Below are positions 53,713 to 61,905 of a DNA stretch of 64,000 nt, in pieces. Numbering within the stretch: position 1 is the stretch's first letter; each line of letters begins with the position of its first letter. The notes beneath the pieces are model-generated. The model was not told where the DNA came from, did not search any database, and saw only the letters and a list, made by a program, of their open reading frames with translations. This DNA comes from Peterkaempfera griseoplana (GTDB taxonomy: Bacteria; Actinomycetota; Actinomycetes; Streptomycetales; Streptomycetaceae). The position numbers and the translations under genes were made by a program. The DNA lies in contig NZ_LIQR01000047.1 in assembly GCF_001418575.1 (NCBI RefSeq), positions 1 to 64,000 on the forward strand. The letters run 5' to 3'.

Positions 53713-54927
53713 TCACTCGCAGGAGGTGAGCACCACCGGAAGTGCCGGGGTGCTCTCGGTGCCGGGACGCACCCCGCCGACCAGGAGTGTGCCGGTCGCG
53801 TCGGCCGTGACCGTGGTCACCCACACGGGTTCCTGGTCCGGGCTGGAGAGCCGCAGGGAGCGCCAGGAACGCCCTTCAAGTGCGAACCCGTACGAGCCGC
53901 CGTCGTCGGCGCCGACTACAGCCACCTTGGTCGGTGTTGCCGTGACCGAGGTGAGCCGCCCGGTCGCCGGAAGCGGTACCCGGCTCCAGCTGATGCCGTC
54001 GAAGCGCAGGACGAGTCCCTCGATCTCGCCACCCACGTCGCGCTTGAGGGAACCCACGGCCCACACGTCGCCTCCGCGCGCGGTGATGCCGAGCAGCTCC
54101 CCCTGGACCCCGCCGTACGACGGAGTGGGCACCTGACGCCAATCGGTGCCGTCGTAGTGCACAACCACCGGCTGCAAGGTGTCGTGGGTCTGGCCCACGG
54201 CCCACACGTCGTCCGCAGCGAGGACGGTGACCCCGTTGAGCACCCAGCTCCCGGCGATGCGCGGCAGGTCCCACCGCTGCCACGTGGTGCCGTCCCAGCG
54301 TTCCGCGAGCGGTTCGTCGTGGTACGTCACGGTCGACGGGCCGCCGTCGGGATCCGGTGTCAGACTGTCCTCGATCGTCTCCCAGCCGACCGCCCAGGCA
54401 CTGCCGGAATCGGTCATGTCGACGTCGAGCAGGCCTCCCCCGTGCGCTTGCGCCGAGACGTCGGCCACGGCCACCTGCCACTGCCCGTCGACCAAGTGCT
54501 GAGTCATCACACCCCCGAGACCGGCCGCGTAGTCACCGACGACCAGCCCGTCGGAGAGTGATCGGGCGTCGAGCGCGTTCACACGGCTGTCCACCGTCAC
54601 CGGGGCCAAGGCTGCCTCGCTCCACGCGGCACTGCCCTGGCCACGGGTGAAGAGCGCCGGGCTGGACCGGGTGGTCTTGCCCTCCGAGGTCACACGCGTC
54701 GCGCCCGCCCAGACGGTCCCTGCGGCCGGCGAGACCAGGTCGTGCACCGTTGCTCCAGTGGCGGGCAGAACGTCCTCCTGCCAGCAGGAGCCGGAGTCCG
54801 AGGCGACTGCTGTCGCCTCGGGTACCTGCTCGGCACCTGCCGGCGCAGCGCTTACCAGGACACAGGAGAAGGCGAGTGCGCCGACGGCGATGAGACCGGC
54901 GGCAACGGTACGGCGTTGGTGAACCAC
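53713..54927 (-). CDS. secreted beta-propeller-like repeat protein
   Basis: A 404-residue secreted protein. The signal peptide (about 1-32, ending SAAPAGA) precedes a mature part made of repeats of the type D-V-W-A-V-G (GSAWAVGWETIED, DDVWAVGQTHD, GDVWAVGSLKRD) followed by F/Y-D-G-x-x-W (HYDGTDWRQVPTP, RFDGISWSRVPLP). Two cysteines near the ends of the mature chain may form a disulfide. It resembles photosynthesis-system-II-assembly/sortilin-like propellers. Function unknown. A terminator hairpin follows. Confidence 0.8.
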   Translation of the reverse strand: MVHQRRTVAAGLIAVGALAFSCVLVSAAPAGAEQVPEATAVASDSGSCWQEDVLPATGATVHDLVSPAAGTVWAGATRVTSEGKTTRSSPALFTRGQGSAAWSEAALAPVTVDSRVNALDARSLSDGLVVGDYAAGLGGVMTQHLVDGQWQVAVADVSAQAHGGGLLDVDMTDSGSAWAVGWETIEDSLTPDPDGGPSTVTYHDEPLAERWDGTTWQRWDLPRIAGSWVLNGVTVLAADDVWAVGQTHDTLQPVVVHYDGTDWRQVPTPSYGGVQGELLGITARGGDVWAVGSLKRDVGGEIEGLVLRFDGISWSRVPLPATGRLTSVTATPTKVAVVGADDGGSYGFALEGRSWRSLRLSSPDQEPVWVTTVTADATGTLLVGGVRPGTESTPALPVVLTSCE

Positions 54928-55088
54928 TGCAACTCCCCTCGGCCCGGGGCATGCCCGGGATCAGTCCGTCAGGGGATACACGCCGTGGGTCCGTGCCTCC
55001 GTTACGAGGCAACAGCCAGAAGCCTCCTCGACCGGCGAGAACGGGAAACTCCCGCGCGAAAGGCGCATGCACTGGTGCTGGCTCACCT

Positions 55089-55286
55089 GTAGACGAGGAA
55101 CGTGCAGACCGCGATGAAGAACGCTGGGCCGTCTGCTGGGCCGTCCGAGGTTGGCCCCTGATGCTGGACGCCTTCGACCAGACCGAAGCACGCGACCCGA
55201 AGTGCCTGCGGCCCTGGATCGTCCTGGTGCACTGCGCCCGCCATCAGATCGACCTCAATGCCGTCCGATCCCGCCGGGAGGCGTGA
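55089..55286 (+). other. orphan coding-like fragment, unrecognised
   Basis: A plus-strand frame with strong GC3 bias reads DEERADRDEERWAVCWAVRG, WPLMLDAFDQTEARDPKCLR, PWIVLVHCARHQIDLNAVRS and stops at 55286. It looks like the 3' end of a gene whose start is lost or lies upstream in the same open frame. I do not recognise it. Confidence 0.3.
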
Positions 55287-55445
55287 TCCCGGAGGTCGTA
55301 GCGAGGGGGACGTTCGATGAGTTCGGAGTCACCGGCGGCTCGCGGGCAAGCTGCTGAAAGTAGTGGGCGACAATCCCGGCGCCCAGGAGCGTCCGGGCGC
55401 GTCGCGCCGCCGGCTCGCTGATTGCGGTACGGCAACGGGCAAGGT

Positions 55446-56264
55446 TCAATCGAAGTTGAGGCGGCGTTCCCATTCGCTGCTCCACCCCCCGCGCCAGACG
55501 GCCAGTCCTGCGTAGGTGAAGATGCAGCCAACGCCAATGCCCCATTCGTCGCCTTCGTAGCGGATGGTGGCATCCGTAAGGGCAGTGCGGAGTCCGTCGA
55601 GGGGGATCACGGTGAAGGCGTCGCTGCGTTCGTCGGGGTGGTGCTGCACCTCGATCCAGCCGTTGCGGACGAAGGGCAGCAGCGGGGCGAGTTGCCGGTC
55701 CACCCAGGCAAGGTGCTCGACGCTGTCCAGGCCGTTCGGCGGATCGTCCCAGATGCCGAACGGCCCCGTGAGCATGCCGCTCGCCTCGGCCGCGCAGACC
55801 AGGACTTCGCGTTCCTCGACACTCAGTTCGTCCCAGGTGGGAAGTGCACTGGTGTCGGCAGTCGGATGTGCGGCGTCGAACCAGTGCTCGCGCACGTGCT
55901 GCGGGGCGACGAGACTGAAGCGGCGGTGGGGGCGGATAGTCCACAGCCAGTTGGTCGGATCGGTGAGGACCTCGTGGAGTTCGGGACCTGTCACCAGGAC
56001 GGGGGCGACGACACTGTGGCTCTCTCCCTCGTGGGCAGTCAGCAGCCCGCGTTCGGCGAGATCGAGGGCCACGCCGGCGAGCTGCGGGACCAGGCCACGT
56101 TGCTCGTCCTCGGTGAGGCTGCGCAGGGGTGGAGCCTGAGCGGCGCCTGCCCAGCGCAGTGCGACGCCATAGTTCTGAACCATCCCGGCCAGGGGGTACT
56201 CCGAGATGGCACGACGCATGAGCGGTCGCAGCGATCCGCTTGTGGCTCCGCTCGTGACCTGCAC
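55446..56264 (-). CDS. hypothetical protein
   Basis: A 272-residue cytosolic protein I do not recognise. Visible features: an amphipathic N-terminus (MRRAISEYPLAGMVQNYGVA), a helical stretch LTEDEQRGLVPQLAGVALDL, then WLWTIRPHRRFSLVAPQHVR, and a tryptophan-rich C-terminus (FTYAGLAVWRGGWSSEWERR). GTG 56264 lies 7 bp after the stop of the upstream gene and is preferred to an upstream start that would overlap it. The two genes are probably one operon of unknown function. Confidence 0.65.
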   Translation of the reverse strand: MQVTSGATSGSLRPLMRRAISEYPLAGMVQNYGVALRWAGAAQAPPLRSLTEDEQRGLVPQLAGVALDLAERGLLTAHEGESHSVVAPVLVTGPELHEVLTDPTNWLWTIRPHRRFSLVAPQHVREHWFDAAHPTADTSALPTWDELSVEEREVLVCAAEASGMLTGPFGIWDDPPNGLDSVEHLAWVDRQLAPLLPFVRNGWIEVQHHPDERSDAFTVIPLDGLRTALTDATIRYEGDEWGIGVGCIFTYAGLAVWRGGWSSEWERRLNFD

Positions 56265-56271
56265 AGAACGA

Positions 56272-56658
56272 TCAAACGCCCTCAATGACGGCTTGGATGG
56301 CCGCACCACCGAAGTGGACGACGACAGCATCTTCCTGAAGTTCCATCGGTAGATGCGAGCGGTGCTCTTCGACGCCGAGAACAGCCACTCCCTCGGGCAG
56401 GAGGACTACAGCGTCCAGCCGTTCGACCAGCTCAGCGACGATGTCGAGAATCCCGCCCCAAGTGAATCGGCTGACCACGATGCTGCCCGGGCTCGCATAT
56501 ACGTCGGCCTGGCCGCCATCGCCGGCCCGGATCCGAGCGAAGCCGTACTCCGGATGACTGGTCACGACGTGGGGCGCCAAGAGCTCGCGCCCCAGTTCGT
56601 CGTCCATCGGAGCCGCATCGCCACATGCAAACCGTTGGATGTAGATGCTGTAACTCAC
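56272..56658 (-). CDS. hypothetical protein
   Basis: A 128-residue protein starting at GTG 56658 (VSYSIYIQRFACGDAAPMDD). It contains the segments HPEYGFARIRAGDGGQADVY and FTWGGILDIVAELVERLDAV, and a C-terminal VVVHFGGAAIQAVIEGV. The opening (YxIYIQRFxxGD) resembles small proteins often found as immunity-type or DUF partners in streptomycetes, but I cannot name a family. It is the first gene of a two-gene unit. Confidence 0.65.
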   Translation of the reverse strand: MSYSIYIQRFACGDAAPMDDELGRELLAPHVVTSHPEYGFARIRAGDGGQADVYASPGSIVVSRFTWGGILDIVAELVERLDAVVLLPEGVAVLGVEEHRSHLPMELQEDAVVVHFGGAAIQAVIEGV

Positions 56659-56682
56659 GAGAACACCTTGGCATCGAGGAGG

Positions 56683-56863
56683 TGCTGGAGCGTGGACCGT
56701 GTCTTCGCGGTCGACGAGTTCGGGCCGCTCCGCATCCGGCCCACCGCCGGGTCGTGCTGGGCCGAGCAAGACCGGCCCGAGCGGCATCCCGCGACTTACC
56801 ACCGCACCCACGGGGTGCGCTACTTCCACGGTTGCTCCTCGATCGGCGACGATACAGTCTGAC
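56683..56863 (+). pseudogene. IS630-type transposase, DDE-domain fragment
   Basis: The frame reads VDRVFAVDEFGPLRIRPTAG, SCWAEQDRPERHPATYHRTH and GVRYFHGCSSIGDDTV, then stops. D-E-F-G-P-L-x-x-R-P and P-A-T-Y-x-R-T-H-G-x-R-x-F are typical of the catalytic core of IS630-family transposases in Streptomyces, with the first catalytic Asp present. It is a fragment; the rest is missing. It belongs to the same family as the fragment at 27896. Confidence 0.75.
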
Positions 56864-57021
56864 CAACCCGGCGAACCGATGGGATGGCAGCACCAGGACA
56901 CATCCGTCAGGGGCAGTTCAGGGTCGTGATCAGGGCGATCACCAATGGGCAACGGCGCCTGCCCGCAGCAGAGTTGGCGTTGTCAACAAGTCCCCATCAG
57001 CGCCGTAGAGAAGAAGCTTCG

Positions 57022-58128
57022 ATGCGCATCCGCCTTGCCGTCACCACCCTCGCCCTGGCCACCGCTCTCACCGCCAGCGCGGCCCTGCCCACGGCCGCCG
57101 CCACCCCTGCTTCCAGCGCCCCGGCGTCCGCGAACCTCACCGTTCAGAACATCCTCGACCACCTGCCCGACGACGTCGTTGCGGGCGCGCTGATCAGGCG
57201 GGACGGCGTGGGCGCCACCGCCGGCCCGGTCACCGCTGACGCCTATGCCAGGATCGGCAGTGTCACCAAAGCGTTCACCAACACGGTGGTTCTCCAACTC
57301 GTCGCCGAGCACCGGATCGCCCTGGACACACCGGCACGAAGGTACGTCCCCCAAGTGCTGCCCGAGGCGTACAGCCGTGTCACCGTGCGCCAGCTCCTCG
57401 ACCACACGAGCGGCCTGCCCAAACCCGCCCCGACCCCTGGCCCTGCCGACGGACCCGGATGGCAGCTCAAATCTGTGACCCCCGAGGACTTCTTGCGCGA
57501 CTCGTTCGCCGCAGCCACCGACGCGCCGCCCGCACCCGGCTCCGAGCAGCAGTACAACGGACTCAGCTCCTTCGTCCTCGGCCTGATCGTCGAGAAAGTC
57601 ACCGGCCACTCCTTCACCAACGAACTGCAGCACAGGATCATCCGGCCGCTGCATCTGTGGCACACGAGCCTGCCCGCCGCCGACGACCCGATGATCCCCT
57701 CGCCCCACGCGGAGGTGTACCTCGATGGGCAGGACGTGACCGAGCAGAGCCCGTACCCGTGGGCCGAGGGAGGCATGATCTCCACCGCCGCCGACCTGGA
57801 CCGCTTCATCACCGCGCTGTTCCGGGGCACCCTGCTCCCACCCGCCCAGCAGAAGCTGGTGTTCGAACTGCCGAACGTGAAGAGCGCCGCCGACAACACG
57901 AACTGCGTCGACCAGGCTGCCTGCTACAGCATCGGCGGACTCCTGCGCTACCAGCTCCCAAGTGGCGAGTACGCGTGGGGCAAGACCGGTTACCGCCCCG
58001 GCTGGGACAACGGGTTCTTCGCCACCCGCGACCTCCGACACCGCGTGGTGTACTCCCTCAACCCGACCGGGACCGGCAATGACCTCCCGTACATCAAGGC
58101 GATCGTCAACGCCGGGCTCGCCGACTGA
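57022..58128 (+). CDS. secreted serine hydrolase (beta-lactamase / DD-peptidase family)
   Basis: A 368-residue secreted protein. The signal peptide (1-28) ends at TAAATPA. The serine hydrolase domain (PF00144 type) has nucleophile Ser80 in GSVTK83, LLDHTSGLPKP, and the K-T-G element in WGKTGYRPGWDNG. The second motif, normally Tyr-x-Asn, reads Tyr178-Asn-Gly (EQQYNGLSSFVLG), an unusual variant. It could be a DD-carboxypeptidase, esterase or beta-lactamase homologue. ATG 57022 follows GAGAAGAAG. An IS630 fragment lies just upstream. Confidence 0.88.
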   Translation: MRIRLAVTTLALATALTASAALPTAAATPASSAPASANLTVQNILDHLPDDVVAGALIRRDGVGATAGPVTADAYARIGSVTKAFTNTVVLQLVAEHRIALDTPARRYVPQVLPEAYSRVTVRQLLDHTSGLPKPAPTPGPADGPGWQLKSVTPEDFLRDSFAAATDAPPAPGSEQQYNGLSSFVLGLIVEKVTGHSFTNELQHRIIRPLHLWHTSLPAADDPMIPSPHAEVYLDGQDVTEQSPYPWAEGGMISTAADLDRFITALFRGTLLPPAQQKLVFELPNVKSAADNTNCVDQAACYSIGGLLRYQLPSGEYAWGKTGYRPGWDNGFFATRDLRHRVVYSLNPTGTGNDLPYIKAIVNAGLAD

Positions 58129-58347
58129 CAGCCGGCCCCGTTGTGTTTTTCGCGGTCCTGCAAGAGGGCCGCTGGCCTGCCAACCGAGTTGGATACGACT
58201 CAAGGTCGCTCGCGCGGCGTTGGCCATGAGAGGAGGAGCAGTGCGGACCGCAGTCGATGTGGAGCATCGGCGAAGGCGTCGGTCAGCCTCCCGGATCGCG
58301 TGGGAAAACTGGTTGTTCGGCTGCTGACCCTTGGACAAGAATGCCCT

Positions 58348-58884
58348 GTGATACGTGGCGAGAAGATCGGGCTGCGCGCCCGGCACGACAGCGACATACC
58401 AGTGCTTCAGACCGAGTTGTACGACGATGTGGCCACACGGACACGCGCAGACTCCCGGCCGTGGCGGCCCATCCCACCAGGTTCGGATCACTCGCCCTTC
58501 GTCGTGAACGGATCGCGGGACGACGCAGCCTGCTTCTCCGTTGTCGAGTTGGCGTCGCAGGAACTGGCCGGCGAGGCCCTGCTCTGGGGCATCGACGCAC
58601 ACAACCGGACCGCTCACCTCGGGATCGCCCTGCGGCCCGCATTCCGCGGCCGTACGCTCAGCGTCGATGTCCTGCAGACTCTGTGCGAGTACGGATTCGC
58701 CATACGCGGACTACACCGCCTGCAGATCGAAACCCTTACGGACAACACCCCGATGCTCGCGGCGGCAATCAGGGCCGGGTTCACTCGGGAGGGAACGCTC
58801 CGGCACTCCGCCTGGGTGTACGGCGCATACGCAGACGAAGCCATCCTCGGCCTGCTCGCGATCGATTGGACGCCCAGGAAATGA
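58348..58884 (+). CDS. GNAT family N-acetyltransferase (RimJ/RimL-like)
   Basis: A 178-residue acetyltransferase using acetyl-CoA. IRGEKIGLRARHDSDIPVLQ opens the fold. The acetyl-CoA motif A lies in LGIALRPAFRGRTLSVDVLQ and the B motif in LHRLQIETLTDNTPMLAAAI, RAGFTREGTLRHSAW, as in RimJ/RimL enzymes. The substrate (protein N-terminus or small molecule) is unknown. GTG 58348 is the conventional start. Confidence 0.87.
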   Translation: MIRGEKIGLRARHDSDIPVLQTELYDDVATRTRADSRPWRPIPPGSDHSPFVVNGSRDDAACFSVVELASQELAGEALLWGIDAHNRTAHLGIALRPAFRGRTLSVDVLQTLCEYGFAIRGLHRLQIETLTDNTPMLAAAIRAGFTREGTLRHSAWVYGAYADEAILGLLAIDWTPRK

Positions 58885-58988
58885 GGAGCGGGAGGCCGAT
58901 CTCGCGGTAGAGAGGCAAGGAGCCCTCGCCAACACTCCGTGCAGCCCGGCCGCCCTGGCGCACTCCGACTTCCACTGCGAGGTGCACC

Positions 58989-59066
58989 CGCACGGGTGAC
59001 GATGAGCATCGTGACCCACTCGACCAAGGCGTGTGGGAGGTCGAATGCGGCAGGACGGGGAACCAA
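58989..59066 (-). pseudogene. transposase (IS5/HARBI1-like) N-terminal remnant
   Basis: The frame reads VPRPAAFDLPHALVEWVTML then IVTRAG, resembling the first 25 residues of a common streptomycete transposase family (x-DLPHALVEWVTMLIVTREG). The reading frame then loses similarity. A large inverted repeat starts just upstream, as expected for an element end. Confidence 0.5.
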
Positions 59067-59129
59067 CGGGGCTCCCGTCCTGCTGAGTTGAGAATTCGAA
59101 CACCTCTGTCAACAGCACGGGAGCCCCGT
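59066..59129. repeat. inverted repeat next to the transposase remnant
   Basis: ACGGGGCTCCCGT (59066-59078) and ACGGGAGCCCCGT (59117-59129) are perfect 13-bp inverted repeats. An overlapping smaller pair, CAGGACGGG (59051-59059) with CCCGTCCTG (59074-59082), shares the left arm, so two mutually exclusive hairpins can form. It lies 77 bp past the stop of the minus-strand NADP-reductase gene and may also end its transcript. Confidence 0.75.
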
Positions 59130-59205
59130 CCGCTGCGCCCCGGGCTCACGCCGGCACCGTCCCCCGATCGGCGGCCGCTCTGAAACGGCGCCGTCAACCG
59201 TCTGC

Positions 59206-59841
59206 TCAGACGGTCAGTTCCGTGATGCCGAGGGCGAAGTCCAAGTTCCCCACCCCGTGGTTGGCGAGGCCCACCGTGACCACGCCCGCTCCTTCCAGCC
59301 AGTGCGCCATTTTCAGGCCACCGACGTCCAGCGGACGCAGTCCGAGGCTCTCGATGAACACCTCCACACTTGCCTTGGCCTGCGCATTGTCGCCCGCGAT
59401 GAAGACGTCGGGCCGGCCCTTCTCCAGGACATGGCGGAAGACGGTGTTGAACGCCTTCACCACGCTGGCGCCGGCCGGGGCGGCCTTGGCGACTTCCTGC
59501 GCGATCGACGTCTCCTCCGACGTCTCCTCGCGGTGGGCCAGTCCGTCGAACGTGGAGTTGAACGGGTTGCTGATGTCGACGATGACCTTGCCCGCGAGTG
59601 CGTCTCCGTACTGGGCGACGGCCGGCACGACACCGGTGTACAACAGCGCCACGATGACGATGTCTCCGGCCGGGGCGGTGCCCCATGCTCCGGTCGTGGC
59701 GCCGTCACCGAGTGCCTTGGCCAGGTCAGCGGCCTTGGACTGGTCCCGGCCCATGATCTCGACCGTGTTGCCGGCCGCTATCGCCCGCGCACCGATGGTG
59801 CGGGCCATGTTCCCGGCGCCGATGATGCTGATGCTGCTCAT
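59206..59841 (-). CDS. NADPH-dependent F420 reductase-like / NAD(P)-binding oxidoreductase
   Basis: A 211-residue Rossmann protein. The cofactor loop is SIIGAGNMARTIGARAIAAG with MGRD after it (NADP preference); LAGKVIVDISNPFN and KAFNTVF are the conserved FNO (F420H2:NADP oxidoreductase) landmarks, followed by VFIAGDNAQAKASVEVFIES. True F420 use is not proven. It lies 31 bp downstream of an SDR gene on the same strand, so both are probably one operon under the divergent TetR. Confidence 0.85.
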   Translation of the reverse strand: MSSISIIGAGNMARTIGARAIAAGNTVEIMGRDQSKAADLAKALGDGATTGAWGTAPAGDIVIVALLYTGVVPAVAQYGDALAGKVIVDISNPFNSTFDGLAHREETSEETSIAQEVAKAAPAGASVVKAFNTVFRHVLEKGRPDVFIAGDNAQAKASVEVFIESLGLRPLDVGGLKMAHWLEGAGVVTVGLANHGVGNLDFALGITELTV

Positions 59842-59872
59842 GAGATGTCCTGCCCTGGTGTGAGTTGCTGGT

Positions 59873-60607
59873 TCAGATGGCGGTGGTGCCGCCGTCGGCG
59901 ACGAGTTCCATGCCGTTGACGTAGCTGGAGTCGTCGGAGGCGAGGAAGAGGGCGGCCGTGGCGATCTCGTCGGGGCGGCCCATCCGGCCGCGGGGGATGA
60001 GGGACTCGAACTGGCGCTTGGTGGCCTCGTCGAAGAGTTCCTCCTGCTTCGCGGTGGCGACCTGGCCGGGGGTCAGGACGTTGACGCGGATGCGGCGGTC
60101 CTTGAGCTCGTTGAGCCAGATGCGGGCCCAGGCCTGCTGGACGGCCTTGCTGCCGGCGTAGACGCTCCAGCCGGGGAAGGCGCCGAGAGAGGCGTTGGAG
60201 CCGGTCATGAGGATGGAGCCACCGTCGTTGAACAGCGGGAGGGCCTTCTGGACGGTGAACAGGGTGCCGCGGGCGTTGAGCCCGAACCAGGTGTCGAACT
60301 GGGCCTCGGTGATCTCGCCGAGCGGGGCGGGCTCGCCACCACCGGCGCTGGCCCACAGCACGTCGATGCTGCCCTTCTCCCGCTTGACGGTGTCGTACAG
60401 GCGGTCCAGGTCGTCCAGGTCGGCGGCGTCGCCCTGCACGCCGGTGACATTGCGGCCGATCTGCCTCACGGCCTCGTCCAGGGCGTCCTGGCGGCGGCCG
60501 GTGATGAAGACGTGCGCTCCCTCGTCGACGAACAGCTTCGCGCCGGCCAGCGCCATGCCGGTGGTAGCGCCGGTGATGACCGCGACCTTGCCGTCGAGCT
60601 TTCCCAT
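59873..60607 (-). CDS. SDR family oxidoreductase
   Basis: A 244-residue classical SDR: TGATTGMALAGAKLF (cofactor loop, with Met-Ala in place of the usual last Gly-x), ITGRRQDALDEA, WASAGGGEPAPL replacing NNAG, active site WSVYAGSKAVQQAW with Tyr and Lys, and DDSSYVNGMELVADGG at the end. It is the first gene of an operon with the NADP-dependent reductase, divergent from a TetR gene with a palindrome between. Confidence 0.9.
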   Translation of the reverse strand: MGKLDGKVAVITGATTGMALAGAKLFVDEGAHVFITGRRQDALDEAVRQIGRNVTGVQGDAADLDDLDRLYDTVKREKGSIDVLWASAGGGEPAPLGEITEAQFDTWFGLNARGTLFTVQKALPLFNDGGSILMTGSNASLGAFPGWSVYAGSKAVQQAWARIWLNELKDRRIRVNVLTPGQVATAKQEELFDEATKRQFESLIPRGRMGRPDEIATAALFLASDDSSYVNGMELVADGGTTAI

Positions 60608-60655
60608 GGTTGCTCCCTTGGGTCAGTGGTGCCGTGTGCACCTGGGGAGACAGTG

Positions 60656-60681
60656 TTAAGTACACCGCCCTGTGTGCTTAA
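60656..60681. promoter_or_regulatory. TetR operator palindrome
   Basis: TTAAGTACAC (60656-60665) and GTGTGCTTAA (60672-60681) are inverted repeats with a 6-base spacer and one mismatch. They lie between the SDR start (60607) and the TetR start (60751). A second GTACACCG occurs at 60713. Confidence 0.75.
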
Positions 60682-60750
60682 GGTACGAGGTGGGTGGCCG
60701 GGACGCAACTATGTACACCGGTCGTTACCCAGCCCAGGTATCATGGCGCC

Positions 60751-61362
60751 ATGACGGAGTTGGAGAAGGGCCCCACGGGCCGCCGCCGCGGCCGGGGCGC
60801 CCGCGAGCGCATCCTCAGCGCGTCCCAGCAGCTGTTCCGCGAGCAGGGCATCAACCGCACCGGCATGGACCAGCTCTGCGCGGCGGCCGAAGTGTCCAAG
60901 CGCACGGCCTACCAGCACTTCACCAGCAAGGACGAACTCGTCGCCGAGTACCTGCGCCGGTTCGACCCCACCGTCCTGTCCGACGTGTTCGACCGCACCG
61001 ACCTCACGCCCCGCGAGCGGCTTCTCGCCGCCTTCGACATCCCTCCCACCACTCCCCTGTGCCCCTACATCGGCGCCGCCGTCGAACTCCACGACCCCGA
61101 GCACCCCGCGTCCCGTTACGCGCGCGACTACAAGAAAGCCGTCGCCGCGCGGCTCGCCGACACCGCCCGCGAAGCGGGCGCCGCCGACCCTGAACAGCTC
61201 GGCGAGCAGCTCGCGCTGCTCATCGACGGCGCCGCGGCCCGCACCCGGGTCCTCAACGCCGACGCCTTCCCCACCGCCGCCGCCATCGCCGCCGTCCTCA
61301 TCGACAACGCCATTCCCGCCACAGCCAGCGATGACCGGCGACGGGAGGAAGCGTCAAGCTGA
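60751..61362 (+). CDS. TetR/AcrR family transcriptional regulator
   Basis: A 203-residue repressor. The DNA-binding region is RERILSASQQLFREQGINRT, then LCAAAEVSKRTAYQHFTSKD, with the C-terminal domain starting LVAEYLRRFDPTV. ATG 60751 is chosen; only short non-conserved sequence precedes it. It is predicted to repress itself and the SDR/NADP-reductase operon through the palindrome at 60656. Confidence 0.9.
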   Translation: MTELEKGPTGRRRGRGARERILSASQQLFREQGINRTGMDQLCAAAEVSKRTAYQHFTSKDELVAEYLRRFDPTVLSDVFDRTDLTPRERLLAAFDIPPTTPLCPYIGAAVELHDPEHPASRYARDYKKAVAARLADTAREAGAADPEQLGEQLALLIDGAAARTRVLNADAFPTAAAIAAVLIDNAIPATASDDRRREEASS

Positions 61363-61905
61363 CGTGGCACCCCGCGGCCGGGTTGGACGCACTGCCGGCC
61401 GGTGGTGCGCGACACCCCAGCCGCCCAGCACCCGGCCCGGACCTTCCGGCTCATACGCGACTGGCCGCCCGCCGGCTGAAGTCCGCAGCAGAAGCTGCCG
61501 CGGAAACCGCGACCCCCGAGGACCCGCCGACGCGGTCGGCCCGGCAACGGCTGGACCCGCACGCTGCCGTAGTGCTGAACACCCTCAGCGCTCCGCCGGA
61601 CAGCTCGACGACATGGACGCCCTCTCCCCCACCGTCACCCGATCAGTGGCCCCACTCACAACACCCACTGATCCGTCGTCAGCTTGCGGCCCGAGCTGGT
61701 CGGTTGATCCGACACATGCGTGAAGCCCCTGGTAGACGGGTTCACGACCAAGATCACCCGGCGCCCATCAGACACTTCCCGTGCTCGTCTCCCGGACGGA
61801 CGTCTCCAACCGCCTCAACCGAGGCAGCCACCTCGCACATCAGGTGCTGCTCGCGACACCGGACCACCGATGGGCAAGTCCCCTGATACGGCTACGGTGG
61901 CACGT
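61363..61905. other. no recognisable gene
   Basis: Between the TetR stop and the methyltransferase start. Two plus-strand frames are open but their sequence is low-complexity (Arg/Pro/Ser rich) and unlike any family I know. No repeat was seen. Confidence 0.5.
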
